Shown here piece after piece: positions 1-8,378 of a stretch of 39,980 nucleotides of DNA. The translations under genes were made by a program, and so were the position numbers. The notes under the pieces are model-generated. The model made no database searches, was not told the DNA's origin, and worked only from the letters and a program-made list of their open reading frames with translations. Each line of letters begins with the position of its first letter. The first letter of the stretch is position 1. This DNA is from an uncultured Lachnospiraceae bacterium (lineage in GTDB: Bacteria > Bacillota > Clostridia > Lachnospirales > Lachnospiraceae): contig CANQHZ010000031.1 in NCBI GenBank assembly GCA_947623805.1, positions 1 to 39,980 of the forward strand, read 5' to 3'.

Positions 1-68
1 ATATATGCAATTCTATCTGATTTTGACAAAATACTGCCAAAATATTACCAAAATTTTTAAAAATATTG

Positions 69-97
69 TTGACATTCACACAAGATAGTAGTATCTT
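69..97 (+). promoter_or_regulatory. Sigma-A promoter with overlapping operator-like dyad
   Basis: A perfect -35 box TTGACA (69-74) is followed after 17 bp by TATCTT (92-97). The spacer end and the -10 box are covered by the inverted repeat AAGATA / TATCTT with a 4-nt centre (82-97), the placement expected of a repressor operator. The transcript would start near 104 and run through the repeat copy, the 27-codon ORF and the terminator at 462-489 towards the ABC exporter genes. No regulator gene lies inside the window on this side. Confidence 0.55.
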
Positions 98-130
98 AAT
101 AAACGTATCACAGGAAACGCAACGTCAATT

Positions 131-276
131 TAGGCATTTGCGAAACACGTTCTCAACCGTCCGAGTTTGTGCGAAATATACAAAAACGCGACTTGGTGCG
201 CGATGCGAATCGTCGCTTATTTTGTATATTTCGCCCAAACTCTACGTTATCGAATAAAGTTTTGGAAACGTCTAAG
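131..276 (+). repeat. Dispersed palindromic repeat, copy A
   Basis: This is the most diverged full copy of the repeat family in this window. Its arms (AAATATACAAAA near 174 and the complementary TTTTGTATATTT near 218) pair, as do GCGAC and GTCGC closer to the centre. The outer ends resemble those of copies B-E (GTTCTCAACC on the left, AAAGTTTTGGAAACG on the right). Compared with other copies, both strands of several stems have changed together. It lies in the untranslated leader of the ABC exporter genes. A 63-codon open frame across it is not a gene. Confidence 0.85.
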
Positions 277-304
277 CGTCAACTAAAGGAAAGGATGTAA
301 GATT

Positions 305-388
305 ATGATTAAATCAGTTACAGTTGTATCAACAAAATCAATAATGTATTTTATCAGTGAAATTACCTCCGAATATAATCTTAGTTAG
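305..388 (+). CDS. Possible 27-aa leader peptide
   Basis: ATG at 305 opens a 27-codon frame ending with TAG at 386-388, preceded by AAGGAAAGGATG, a plausible but not ideally spaced ribosome binding site. The peptide starts MIKSVTVV and has a mixed hydrophobic/polar composition with no recognisable family. It sits between repeat copy A and a strong terminator, upstream of a heterodimeric ABC exporter. It could be a regulatory leader peptide, an exported peptide, or chance. There is no homology evidence, so the call rests only on position and the upstream purine-rich sequence. Confidence 0.3.
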   Translation: MIKSVTVVSTKSIMYFISEITSEYNLS

Positions 389-461
389 ACTGCGTACTGC
401 ATTTGCATTTATATTCATATGTTATTAAGGGCACATTTATTTTAAAGATATATATATTCGG

Positions 462-489
462 CACGGGAGTTTTGCTTCCGTGTTTTTTT
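462..489 (+). terminator. Intrinsic terminator in the ABC exporter leader
   Basis: An 8-bp stem, CACGGGAG with CTTCCGTG (one G-U pair), closes a 5-nt loop and is followed by seven T. It ends the short leader transcript about 100 bp before the first exporter gene, so either the exporter has its own promoter in 490-588 (none is convincing) or this is an attenuator. Apart from the promoter, repeat, small ORF and this hairpin, nothing else is seen in 1-588. Confidence 0.85.
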
Positions 490-588
490 GTTTTTATGCC
501 TTTTATGAATTAATGTGAATTTAACGCGGTTCAGGCTGCGAGGTTTTAGCTGAGATTTTATTTCGGGGAATGAAAATAAGGGGGAAAA

Positions 589-2307
589 ATGAGGAAGAAA
601 CTATCAACATACATATGGGAATACAAATGGAGTTATCTGTTTGCCATAGCGTCGCTTGTGATAAGTGTGTCGCTTGATATGCTTGCGCCTATGCTTACGA
701 TGCATATAATAGACGACGTCATTATCGGCGGAAATATAGCGCTGCTGCCACGTCTGCTTGCAGGCATCTTTACGGTCGGCGTCGGCAGATGCATTTTCCA
801 ATATACAAAGGAATACACGTTTGACAAGACGGGCTCCGCCATCGCCTCCGATATGCGCAAAAAGCTTTTTGACCATATTCAGGGGTTAAGCGCAAGCTTT
901 TTTGACAAGACGAACACTGGTGAGCTCATGGCGCGCGTAAAGGACGATATTGACCGCGTGTGGAACACTATCTCTTATGTCGGCATGCTCACTATAGAGG
1001 TTGCCTTTCACACGTGCGTCGTGCTTTTCTGCATGTACAGACTCTATGCCCCGCTCGCCGTTATACCGACTGCCGCCATGGTTTTGTCCGCGACTGTCGC
1101 GATTTGTATGGAAAGGAAGCTCGGCGCTATCTATGAGGAAATAAGCGACGAAAATTCACGGCTCAACACTGTCGCCGAGGAAAATATCGCTGGCGTGCGC
1201 ACGGTCAAGGCTTTTGCCCGTGAAAAATTTGAAATCAGAAAATTTTTGTCGCACAATGAGCGCTACTATGAGCTCAACATGAAACAGTCAAAAGTGATAG
1301 TACGCTACTATCCTTACCTGCAGATTATCACAAAGCTTATACTGATGTTCGTGCTTTTAATCGGCGGAAACCTTGTAATAAACGGAAAAATTACGCTCGG
1401 CACGCTCGGGGCTTTTCTCGAATACTCAAACAACATAGTATGGCCTATGGAAATGCTCGGCTGGCTTTCAAACGATTTGTCGGCAGGGCTTGCCTCAAAC
1501 AAAAAGCTCAATAAAATATACGAGGTCCAGCCTGTAATAAAAGAGCCTGAAAATCCTGTCGTGCTTGATACTGTACGCGGCGAGATAGAATTTCGCAATG
1601 TGTCTTTCCATAAAGAAGATATGCACGAAATACTCCACGATATTTCGTTTAAAGCCGCGGCCGGCTCTACTGTCGGCATTATGGGGGCGACGGGCGCGGG
1701 GAAAACCTCTGTAGTGCAGCTTTTGCAGCGTCTTTATGACGCTACGGGTGGGACTATCTACCTTGACGGGGTTGACATCACTAGGCTCTCGCTTTCGCAG
1801 CTTAGAAGCAGTATATCAGTCGTAATGCAAGACGTATTTCTTTTTTCCGACACGATTAACGAAAATGTCAAGCTTGGCAAAAAGTCAGCGGTAAGCGAGG
1901 CGATTGTGCGCAAGGCGTCAAAAGACGCGCAGGCAAGCAGCTTTATAGAGCGAATGGCGGACGAATATGAGACTGTCATTGGCGAGCGCGGAGTGGGGCT
2001 TTCGGGCGGCCAGAAGCAGCGAATTAGCATTGCGCGGGCACTGGCAAAGCGTACACCTATACTTATAATGGACGACTCAACTTCGGCGCTGGATATGGAA
2101 ACAGAGCATGAGATACAAAAAATGCTGAATACGCTGTCTAACACTACCAAGCTCATCATAGCGCACCGTATAAGCGCCGTGCGCCACGCGGATGAAATTA
2201 TTGTGCTTGACAATGGTTCAATTGCGGAGTGTGGTACGCATGAGGAGCTTATGGAAAAGAGGGGGCTGTATTATATGACATATGTGTCACAATATGGTCA
2301 GGTGTAA
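589..2307 (+). CDS. ABC exporter half-transporter, degenerate-site subunit
   Basis: A 572-aa type IV ABC exporter half: an N-terminal domain of about six membrane segments (roughly residues 12-290), then a nucleotide-binding domain with Walker A GATGAGKT (about 366-373), signature LSGGQ (about 471-475) and H-loop IIAHR. Walker B ends in Asp495-Asp496, so the catalytic glutamate is replaced by aspartate. This is known from heterodimeric exporters such as BmrCD and TM287/288, where one ATP site is degenerate. The start is supported by GGGGG four to five bases upstream. Its partner is the next gene, which has the complementary change. Substrate unknown; the family exports drugs, lipids or peptides. 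Repeat copy B separates the two genes. Confidence 0.93.
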   Translation: MRKKLSTYIWEYKWSYLFAIASLVISVSLDMLAPMLTMHIIDDVIIGGNIALLPRLLAGIFTVGVGRCIFQYTKEYTFDKTGSAIASDMRKKLFDHIQGLSASFFDKTNTGELMARVKDDIDRVWNTISYVGMLTIEVAFHTCVVLFCMYRLYAPLAVIPTAAMVLSATVAICMERKLGAIYEEISDENSRLNTVAEENIAGVRTVKAFAREKFEIRKFLSHNERYYELNMKQSKVIVRYYPYLQIITKLILMFVLLIGGNLVINGKITLGTLGAFLEYSNNIVWPMEMLGWLSNDLSAGLASNKKLNKIYEVQPVIKEPENPVVLDTVRGEIEFRNVSFHKEDMHEILHDISFKAAAGSTVGIMGATGAGKTSVVQLLQRLYDATGGTIYLDGVDITRLSLSQLRSSISVVMQDVFLFSDTINENVKLGKKSAVSEAIVRKASKDAQASSFIERMADEYETVIGERGVGLSGGQKQRISIARALAKRTPILIMDDSTSALDMETEHEIQKMLNTLSNTTKLIIAHRISAVRHADEIIVLDNGSIAECGTHEELMEKRGLYYMTYVSQYGQV

Positions 2308-2350
2308 AGCAAATTTAAAGTAAAAATAACCATTACAATTTTAGAATAAT

Positions 2351-2500
2351 AGATGTTTGCATAATGTGTTCTCAACCGGCCGAATTTAGTCAAAATATAT
2401 AAAAAATCGGCTAGGTGCAGCAAGCTGCAAGACGCCGCTTATTTTATATATTTTGACTAAATTCTACGTTGTCGAGTAGAGTTTTGTAAACGTTTATTAC
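2351..2500 (+). repeat. Dispersed palindromic repeat, copy B
   Basis: A full copy in the spacer between the two exporter genes. Long arms (AATTTAGTCAAAATATATA near 2382 and its exact complement near 2440) pair. The centre holds the small palindrome TGCAGC-AA-GCTGCA flanked by CGGC and GCCG. The outer ends pair imperfectly. In RNA it would form a long rod between the two coding regions, which could alter their relative expression. Confidence 0.9.
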
Positions 2501-2530
2501 GGATAACTGGGAAAGGAGCTGTATTCTTTA

Positions 2531-4309
2531 ATGTCAGTTAATTCATATAAACAAGACGAAACCTTAAACGAAAAAGGCAAGCTGCAGACGCTCGGAAGGC
2601 TTTTCGCTTATATGCTCAAGCACAAGTCCGCCTTAATCGCCGTGCTTTTTATAATGGCTTACTGCGTCGCGGTAAATCTTATAAATCCGCTGATTATCGA
2701 GGCGGCTATTGACAGGCATATTTCAATAGGGGATTTTGGGGGGCTTTACAGGCTGGTCGGCATAGCAATCTGCATAAACGCCGTGATGATAATCCTTGTC
2801 AAGCTCAGAATGTATATTATGTCAAAGGTATGCAACAAGGTGCTTGTCGAAATACGCCAGCAGCTTTACACGCACATTCAAACCTTAGACTTTAAGTTTT
2901 TTGACAGCAGGCCGACGGGCAAAATCCTTGCGCGTATTATCGGCGATATCAACTCCCTTAGAGATGTGCTTTCAAACAGCGTGACTACGCTTATTCCAGA
3001 TTTCATAACCGTATGCTCCGTAGTCGCAATAATGTTTGCCAAAAACGCGCGGCTCGCTGCGGCGGCGTTAATCAGTATTCCGCTTATGACTGTCTGCGTA
3101 TGGTTTATACAGCTGCGTTCACATAAGCGCTGGCAGATTTACAGGAAAAAGGGCTCAAACCTCAATGCCTTTGTGCACGAGGACTTGTCGGGAATACGCA
3201 TTATACAGAGCTTTAACGCTGAAAACGAGACACATGACACTTTTTATAAGCTTGTCGATGAGCACAGGGGCTCGTTTATGGAGGCGGTAAAATATGCCGA
3301 CGCTTTTGGCTCGATAGTGGATTTCTGCTGGGGGCTCGGAAATATATCACTTTGGTATGCAGGTGTTATAATAATGGGCGTTGACGAGGTTTCCATCGGT
3401 ACACTTGTCGCTTTTGGCTCGTATATTTCAATGTTCTGGCAGCCGATTATGAATTTAAGCAATTTTTATAATCAGCTTATAACAAACATTTCTGGCGCGG
3501 AGAGGATTTTTGAGATACTTGACACTAAGGCTGAAATTACTGATGATGAGGGCGTGGAGGAGATGCCTGAAATTTCGGGCGTGGTTGATTTTGAAAATGT
3601 CAGCTTTTCATATGAGGAGGGCGTAAGAGTTCTTGAAAACGTAAGCTTTCATATTAATCAGGGAGAAACAATCGCGCTCGTAGGACCTACAGGCGCGGGC
3701 AAGACTACGATTGTAAATCTGCTCAGCCGCTTTTATGATATACAGGACGGCACGATAAAGATTGACGGTCATGACATAAAATCCGTCAGCATTGAGAGCC
3801 TAAGACGCCAGATGGGAATTATGACGCAGGACAATTTCCTCTTTACGGGCACTATTAAAGAAAATATCGCATATGGAAAGCTTGACGCGACCGACGAGGA
3901 AATTATTGCCGCGGCAAAAGCAGTGCATGCGCATGAATTTATAAGCAATCTCCCCGACGGCTATGATACTAAGCTTGAAGAACGTGGCGGCGGTCTTTCT
4001 GTCGGGCAGAAACAGCTGCTCGCGTTTGCGCGCACTATGGTGAGCATGCCAAAAATTCTGATACTTGATGAGGCAACCTCCAGCATTGACACCAAGACCG
4101 AGCTGCTTGTGCAAGACGGAATCGAGGCGCTTTTAAAGGGCAGGACTTCATTTGTCATCGCGCACAGGTTGTCTACCATTCAAAAAGCGGACAGAATTTT
4201 TGTAATTGACAACGGCGGAATTGTCGAGGAGGGAAATGCGGCTGAACTTATGGCTAAAAAGGGAGCATATTATAAACTGTACACAGCGCAGCTTAAAGAT
4301 GTAGTATAG
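2531..4309 (+). CDS. ABC exporter half-transporter, catalytic-site subunit
   Basis: A 592-aa ABC exporter half with about six N-terminal membrane segments and a nucleotide-binding domain: Walker A GPTGAGKT (about 385-392), Walker B ILILDE with catalytic Glu514, and H-loop VIAHR. Its signature reads LSVGQ rather than LSGGQ. The non-canonical signature here and the aspartate at the Walker B glutamate of the preceding protein would meet in the same composite ATP site, so the two proteins are predicted to form a heterodimer with one active and one degenerate site. The ribosome binding site (AAAGGAG) is about 12 bases from the ATG, rather long. A terminator follows directly. Confidence 0.93.
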   Translation: MSVNSYKQDETLNEKGKLQTLGRLFAYMLKHKSALIAVLFIMAYCVAVNLINPLIIEAAIDRHISIGDFGGLYRLVGIAICINAVMIILVKLRMYIMSKVCNKVLVEIRQQLYTHIQTLDFKFFDSRPTGKILARIIGDINSLRDVLSNSVTTLIPDFITVCSVVAIMFAKNARLAAAALISIPLMTVCVWFIQLRSHKRWQIYRKKGSNLNAFVHEDLSGIRIIQSFNAENETHDTFYKLVDEHRGSFMEAVKYADAFGSIVDFCWGLGNISLWYAGVIIMGVDEVSIGTLVAFGSYISMFWQPIMNLSNFYNQLITNISGAERIFEILDTKAEITDDEGVEEMPEISGVVDFENVSFSYEEGVRVLENVSFHINQGETIALVGPTGAGKTTIVNLLSRFYDIQDGTIKIDGHDIKSVSIESLRRQMGIMTQDNFLFTGTIKENIAYGKLDATDEEIIAAAKAVHAHEFISNLPDGYDTKLEERGGGLSVGQKQLLAFARTMVSMPKILILDEATSSIDTKTELLVQDGIEALLKGRTSFVIAHRLSTIQKADRIFVIDNGGIVEEGNAAELMAKKGAYYKLYTAQLKDVV

Positions 4310-4316
4310 AAAAACG

Positions 4317-4338
4317 GGCAGAGCCTTTTAGCTCTGCC
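4317..4338. terminator. Bidirectional intrinsic terminator
   Basis: A perfect 8-bp stem, GGCAGAGC with GCTCTGCC, has a 6-nt loop. It is flanked by AAAA on the left and a T-rich run on the right, so it can act on both the ABC exporter transcript (+) and the convergent membrane-protein transcript (-). Confidence 0.85.
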
Positions 4339-4355
4339 TATTTTGAAATTTGCCA

Positions 4356-6398
4356 TTACTTCCAAAAACAACATAATCTTTCTATGCTGTAATAAAATTC
4401 AGGATGATACGCCAACATATATTCTTGGTCTCCTGCTATGCCCATGAAAAGCGAAACAAAAAACGAATATAACGCAAACAAAAATATCAGCGTCATGCCT
4501 GCCGTCATTATTTCCGCGCTGCGTTCACTTAAGAAATCGGCAACAAGCAAAATTGCCACAATACATAATAAAGGCGCCGCTTCCGCTGTATAACGCCATT
4601 CAACACCGGCCATAACAAATTCCAATATTGTAATCAGTAGTCCCGTTGCCGCCGCAAACACCAATGTTCCTGAAGAAAAAGGGTCTTTATTTTTACGCCA
4701 TGACTTCCACATCATTGGACTGAATATTGACAGCAAAAACGGCACAGTGCTAAATAACGGTATTATTAAGTTTCCCGTATAAAAGCTGCCTGCGAAATTA
4801 TATACAGGCTCACCGGGAGCAACAAATGGAAAAACTGCTTTGAAATTTAAAGGCTGAAAAAGCCCCAGCCAGAGCAACGTAGGCACTTCATACAACGTGT
4901 GTGTATTATGAACCTCATCCTGCGCCGTAAGCTGATACGTTGTCCCAAATTCCATAATATTTTCAAAGCGCAGATAATTATACGCTGCCAGTATACCTCC
5001 AATAACTATATAAGGCAGCATCAACGCAACCACATCACGAATGCAGTCTTTCTTTTTTTCTTTTATCACTTTAATTCCAAACGGAATAATAATAAATGTA
5101 TACACCAGCAATGGAGGCCGACATCCTACAGCCAGCGCCAAAAACACAGCCCCCATAAAAATCAGAAAAGCATTTGTCCTTTTTCCGAAATACCAAGTTG
5201 TAAAAAAGAAAAATCCAATCGCGATAAATAAGAGTCCCACAGAATATGGAACCAAATAAAAGGTTGGTTCTGCCGCGTACAAGAAAAGGTGCACGGCAGA
5301 GTTTAATAAAATCATCCCCAAAAGCTCTATTCCAAACAGCGCTTTGGGTACACAATGCCTTATTATTTTTATGAACAAAAAATCAAGCAAGAAAATATAC
5401 AGACAGTAGGTAATAATAACAACAATATTGCACTGTAAATATGTTCCCGTAAGCAGTTTATACGGTACAAAAAACAAGGCAATCGGAATCACGCCAAAAT
5501 AGCAATAATATTTTCCATTATAATATGCTGTATCCCAAGAATATTCAACGCCTTGTGTCTCCCTGACACTCGTGTCATATGGATTCGAAAGCGCCTTTAA
5601 TTCATCGCTTACATCAATGTCAAGATTTAATTGTCCATTTATCAGCGCATCAACCAAATCCACATTATACATAAGCTGTAAATTTACTTTGCTGTAAGAA
5701 TTATTGTAAAATACAATCGCTGTCAAAACAAAAACAAATGACACCAGACAAAGCAGCATATTATGATACCTTGTTTTCACAGACGCTCTAAAAAACGCCA
5801 TTCTCCGCAGCCCATATATAAGTAAAATCAGAGCAAAAATTACCGCCAAACGCACCATTGATATATCCATCGGTACCGGCTTGTTAATTTGTATTTGGTT
5901 TATTCGAAACGTATACCCGTCTTCAAGATTATCAAGCCTTATAATCAGACAATTTGATTTTCCATTCAAATGACAGGTAAACCATTTTGTTTTATATACG
6001 CCGCTTACAAATTCTCTCTCGAAACTTCTGTAATAGCTTTCATTTGCTTCATCTGTATATGCAACAACATATTTTAGCACTGGATCAGGTATCTCTAAAT
6101 CCATATATACTGTCCCGATTTTTGTGTCAATGTCATTTAGTTCGATAAAAACACTTGCGCCATAATCTTTGCGATATATGATTTCGTTGTCATTTATATT
6201 TACATCGGCGCCCGAAATTCCCAAATCCGCTATGCCATATGTTTTCTGTTCGTATTGACCATTATTTTTGACGCGAAACGCATTGGCATTGCATATGACG
6301 ATTTCTATAAACAGGCTTACTGCCAATATTATCATTATGGCAGTTAAATTTCTATGCTTGCTGCCCGGCACTAATTTATTTATCATATAATTTTTCAT
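4356..6398 (-). CDS. GT-C-like multipass membrane protein
   Basis: A 680-aa protein with one N-terminal membrane segment (about 20-40), an extracytoplasmic beta-rich region (about 45-175), and then about eleven hydrophobic segments to the C-terminus. After the second helix lies a loop with NPYD, WD and AYYNGKYYCYFG, a pattern I associate with uncharacterised GT39/PMT-like membrane glycosyltransferases. Such proteins transfer sugars from polyprenyl carriers at the outer membrane face, but no catalytic residue can be proved here. The ATG follows the stop codon of the upstream carbonic anhydrase frame without a gap, implying translational coupling. The gene at 23060-25156 has the same architecture. 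The function is inferred. Confidence 0.6.
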   Translation of the reverse strand: MKNYMINKLVPGSKHRNLTAIMIILAVSLFIEIVICNANAFRVKNNGQYEQKTYGIADLGISGADVNINDNEIIYRKDYGASVFIELNDIDTKIGTVYMDLEIPDPVLKYVVAYTDEANESYYRSFEREFVSGVYKTKWFTCHLNGKSNCLIIRLDNLEDGYTFRINQIQINKPVPMDISMVRLAVIFALILLIYGLRRMAFFRASVKTRYHNMLLCLVSFVFVLTAIVFYNNSYSKVNLQLMYNVDLVDALINGQLNLDIDVSDELKALSNPYDTSVRETQGVEYSWDTAYYNGKYYCYFGVIPIALFFVPYKLLTGTYLQCNIVVIITYCLYIFLLDFLFIKIIRHCVPKALFGIELLGMILLNSAVHLFLYAAEPTFYLVPYSVGLLFIAIGFFFFTTWYFGKRTNAFLIFMGAVFLALAVGCRPPLLVYTFIIIPFGIKVIKEKKKDCIRDVVALMLPYIVIGGILAAYNYLRFENIMEFGTTYQLTAQDEVHNTHTLYEVPTLLWLGLFQPLNFKAVFPFVAPGEPVYNFAGSFYTGNLIIPLFSTVPFLLSIFSPMMWKSWRKNKDPFSSGTLVFAAATGLLITILEFVMAGVEWRYTAEAAPLLCIVAILLVADFLSERSAEIMTAGMTLIFLFALYSFFVSLFMGIAGDQEYMLAYHPEFYYSIERLCCFWK

Positions 6399-6970
6399 TT
6401 ACAAAAAGTCAACTCTCCCATCTTCCAGATGATATATCGCGCCCATCACACGCAGACCGTGCTCCGTTTCCTCTTTTTGGATTTCAAAGCTGTCCTCTAT
6501 CAGTTTCATGCAATACCGGACATTCATGCAGCATGCCTTGTACGTGTCGGTTTCATCGCCTATAGCCTTTTTTATTTCATCGGTTATAAATTTTATGTAT
6601 CCATCGGGGTTGTGGTTAATTACGGCATCCACTGCCCGCAATGGTTATGCCCCATCACCAAAATCAATCGGCAGCCCAAATGCTCCGCCGCATATTCAAT
6701 GCTGCCAAGCTGGTGATTGTCAATCACATTGCCTGCCACACGGATTACAAACAAATCGCCTATCCCCGCACTGAAAATACTCTCGGGTATCACACGCGAA
6801 TCCGAGCACGTAATTATAATCGCATACGGTTTCTGTCCCTCGACACATGTTTTCAGGCGCACGGCCGAAGAAACGTCCCCATCATTCCTATTCGCGCTGA
6901 TATAATTTAAATTTCCTTTTTTTAGTTTGCTGACAGCCTCATTCGCTGTATATGACACGTTTGTACTCAT
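6399..6970 (-). pseudogene. Beta-carbonic anhydrase, frameshifted
   Basis: Two overlapping frames together encode one beta-class carbonic anhydrase (zinc enzyme interconverting CO2 and bicarbonate). The first (6620-6970) starts MSTNVS and has all zinc ligands: Cys55 and Asp57 in CSDSR, and His108 and Cys111 in HNHCG. It then runs out of frame to a stop within five codons. The second (6399-6641) resumes as AVDAVINHNPDG and continues to a normal C-terminus. One base is missing around the GGG at 6635-6637 on the minus strand; adding it restores HNHCGAVDA. No slippery heptamer is present, so this is a recent mutation or a sequencing error rather than programmed frameshifting. Confidence 0.85.
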
Positions 6971-7010
6971 TATTTCCTATTCTCTCCTGTATATCCATAC
7001 GACCCGCGCG

Positions 7011-8189
7011 TTACTGCAGCGCCGCCGCAAGCACATTGCGCAGTTTCCGTGTAAGAGTGAATGTACCCGCACCTGTTAGCTGTACCATCATAATAAAAAT
7101 CGTATCATCAGCAGGCATATTAGAGAAATACGGTCCCAGCCAGCCGTCCCAGCCATACTCGCCAATCGAGCCGTTTATAATTCCCAGTGATGGATTTTTC
7201 ATTATACGCATAAGATTACCATATGTAAAACCTGCAAGATTTTCCCAGCTTTCCATCATTTTTTGCTGATGCGGCCACAGCGCGGCATTTGTCATATACC
7301 TGACCGTGGCAGATGACAGATAAGTGCGCCCCTTATACTCACCGCCGTTTAACAGCATCTGCGCAAAATGCCTGTAATCCCCGATGGTCGACACAAGCCC
7401 TGCTCCGCCAGATTCAAAGCGTATATCTGAATCCATATGATTACATATGCCCAGACGGTTATCATGATATTCTATAAGCCCATCGGAGGTCTGCTCGTAG
7501 ACCTTGGTAAGCCTGCCTCTTTTTTCCGCGGGAATCCTAAAATCCGTATCTGTCATTCCAAGCGGCTCAAAAAACTCTTTTTGAAGGAAATCCCCAAAGC
7601 TCATACCGCTTGCAACCTCCACGACAGCGCCCAGCACATCAGCGCTTGTGCCGTACCGCCACCCCTCACCGGGCTGAAACGCAAGACGTCCTTTCCCAAG
7701 CTTTGACACGACCTCAAGTGTCGTCATAGGATTGTCAGAATAAAGCCTTTCGTCCAACTCGTCAAAAACCTTTTTGGCGTCTTTGCTCGCCAAATCCGGG
7801 TCACTATTGTATGGAAGTCCCGACGTCATGGATAAGCAATCCTTGATGTCAGGCTTTCTGACGGCAGGCACATCCCCCTTTTCAGATGCCACCATTATAT
7901 TCTTAAAACTCGGTATATATTTTTCTATAGGGTCAAGCAAATCTATGACACCACGCTCCATAAGCAGCATCACAGCGGCAGACGTTATTGGCTTTGTCAT
8001 TGAATAAAGCCTAAAAAGACTGTCGCGATTTATCTTTTTACCATTTGCTATATCCGCATAGCCCGCCTCCGCGTAATATACTTCCTCACCTTTGTAAATA
8101 ACACTTACATTTGCCCCGGCTATCTCCCCGCACTCCGCACTCTCCTGCAAAAGCTCTCCTAAACGCGCCAACTTTTCAACCTTAATCAT
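7011..8189 (-). CDS. Beta-lactamase-family serine hydrolase
   Basis: A 392-aa member of the beta-lactamase/penicillin-binding (class C, EstB-like esterase) superfamily. The catalytic SxxK tetrad is SMTK (Ser63-Lys66), and the second motif region appears as RYGTSADVLG. It lacks a signal peptide, so it is probably a cytoplasmic esterase or peptidase rather than an antibiotic-degrading enzyme. The start at 8189 (MIKVEKL) is chosen because GGGAGAAG lies about 8 bases upstream; a longer frame to 8240 begins inside repeat copy C and has no ribosome binding site. Substrate unknown. Confidence 0.85.
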   Translation of the reverse strand: MIKVEKLARLGELLQESAECGEIAGANVSVIYKGEEVYYAEAGYADIANGKKINRDSLFRLYSMTKPITSAAVMLLMERGVIDLLDPIEKYIPSFKNIMVASEKGDVPAVRKPDIKDCLSMTSGLPYNSDPDLASKDAKKVFDELDERLYSDNPMTTLEVVSKLGKGRLAFQPGEGWRYGTSADVLGAVVEVASGMSFGDFLQKEFFEPLGMTDTDFRIPAEKRGRLTKVYEQTSDGLIEYHDNRLGICNHMDSDIRFESGGAGLVSTIGDYRHFAQMLLNGGEYKGRTYLSSATVRYMTNAALWPHQQKMMESWENLAGFTYGNLMRIMKNPSLGIINGSIGEYGWDGWLGPYFSNMPADDTIFIMMVQLTGAGTFTLTRKLRNVLAAALQ

Positions 8190-8221
8190 ACCCGTTCTTC
8201 TCCCGCAACCACCTATTTTTT

Positions 8222-8363
8222 CGCATTTTTGAAACTCCATTCAACAACCTAGAATTTAGTCAAAATATATAAAATAAGCGGCGTCTTGCAGCTTGCTGCA
8301 CCTAGCCGCGTTTTTATATATTTTGACTAAATTCGGCCGGTTTAGAACACATTTCGCAATTAC
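8222..8363 (-). repeat. Dispersed palindromic repeat, copy C
   Basis: A full copy in the spacer between the histidine kinase gene and the serine hydrolase gene, oriented with transcription like copies A and B. The arms AATTTAGTCAAAATATATA pair, and the centre on the minus strand has GCGGC / GCCGC around TGCAGC-AA-GCTGCA. The distal end reads GTAATTGCGAAA on the minus strand, as in copy E. Confidence 0.9.
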
Positions 8364-8378
8364 ACATTCATCCACATA

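Noticed and set aside
66-257. 63-codon open frame in the first repeat copy
   Set aside because: It runs over the promoter and the palindromic repeat, lacks a ribosome binding site, and other repeat copies do not keep the frame.
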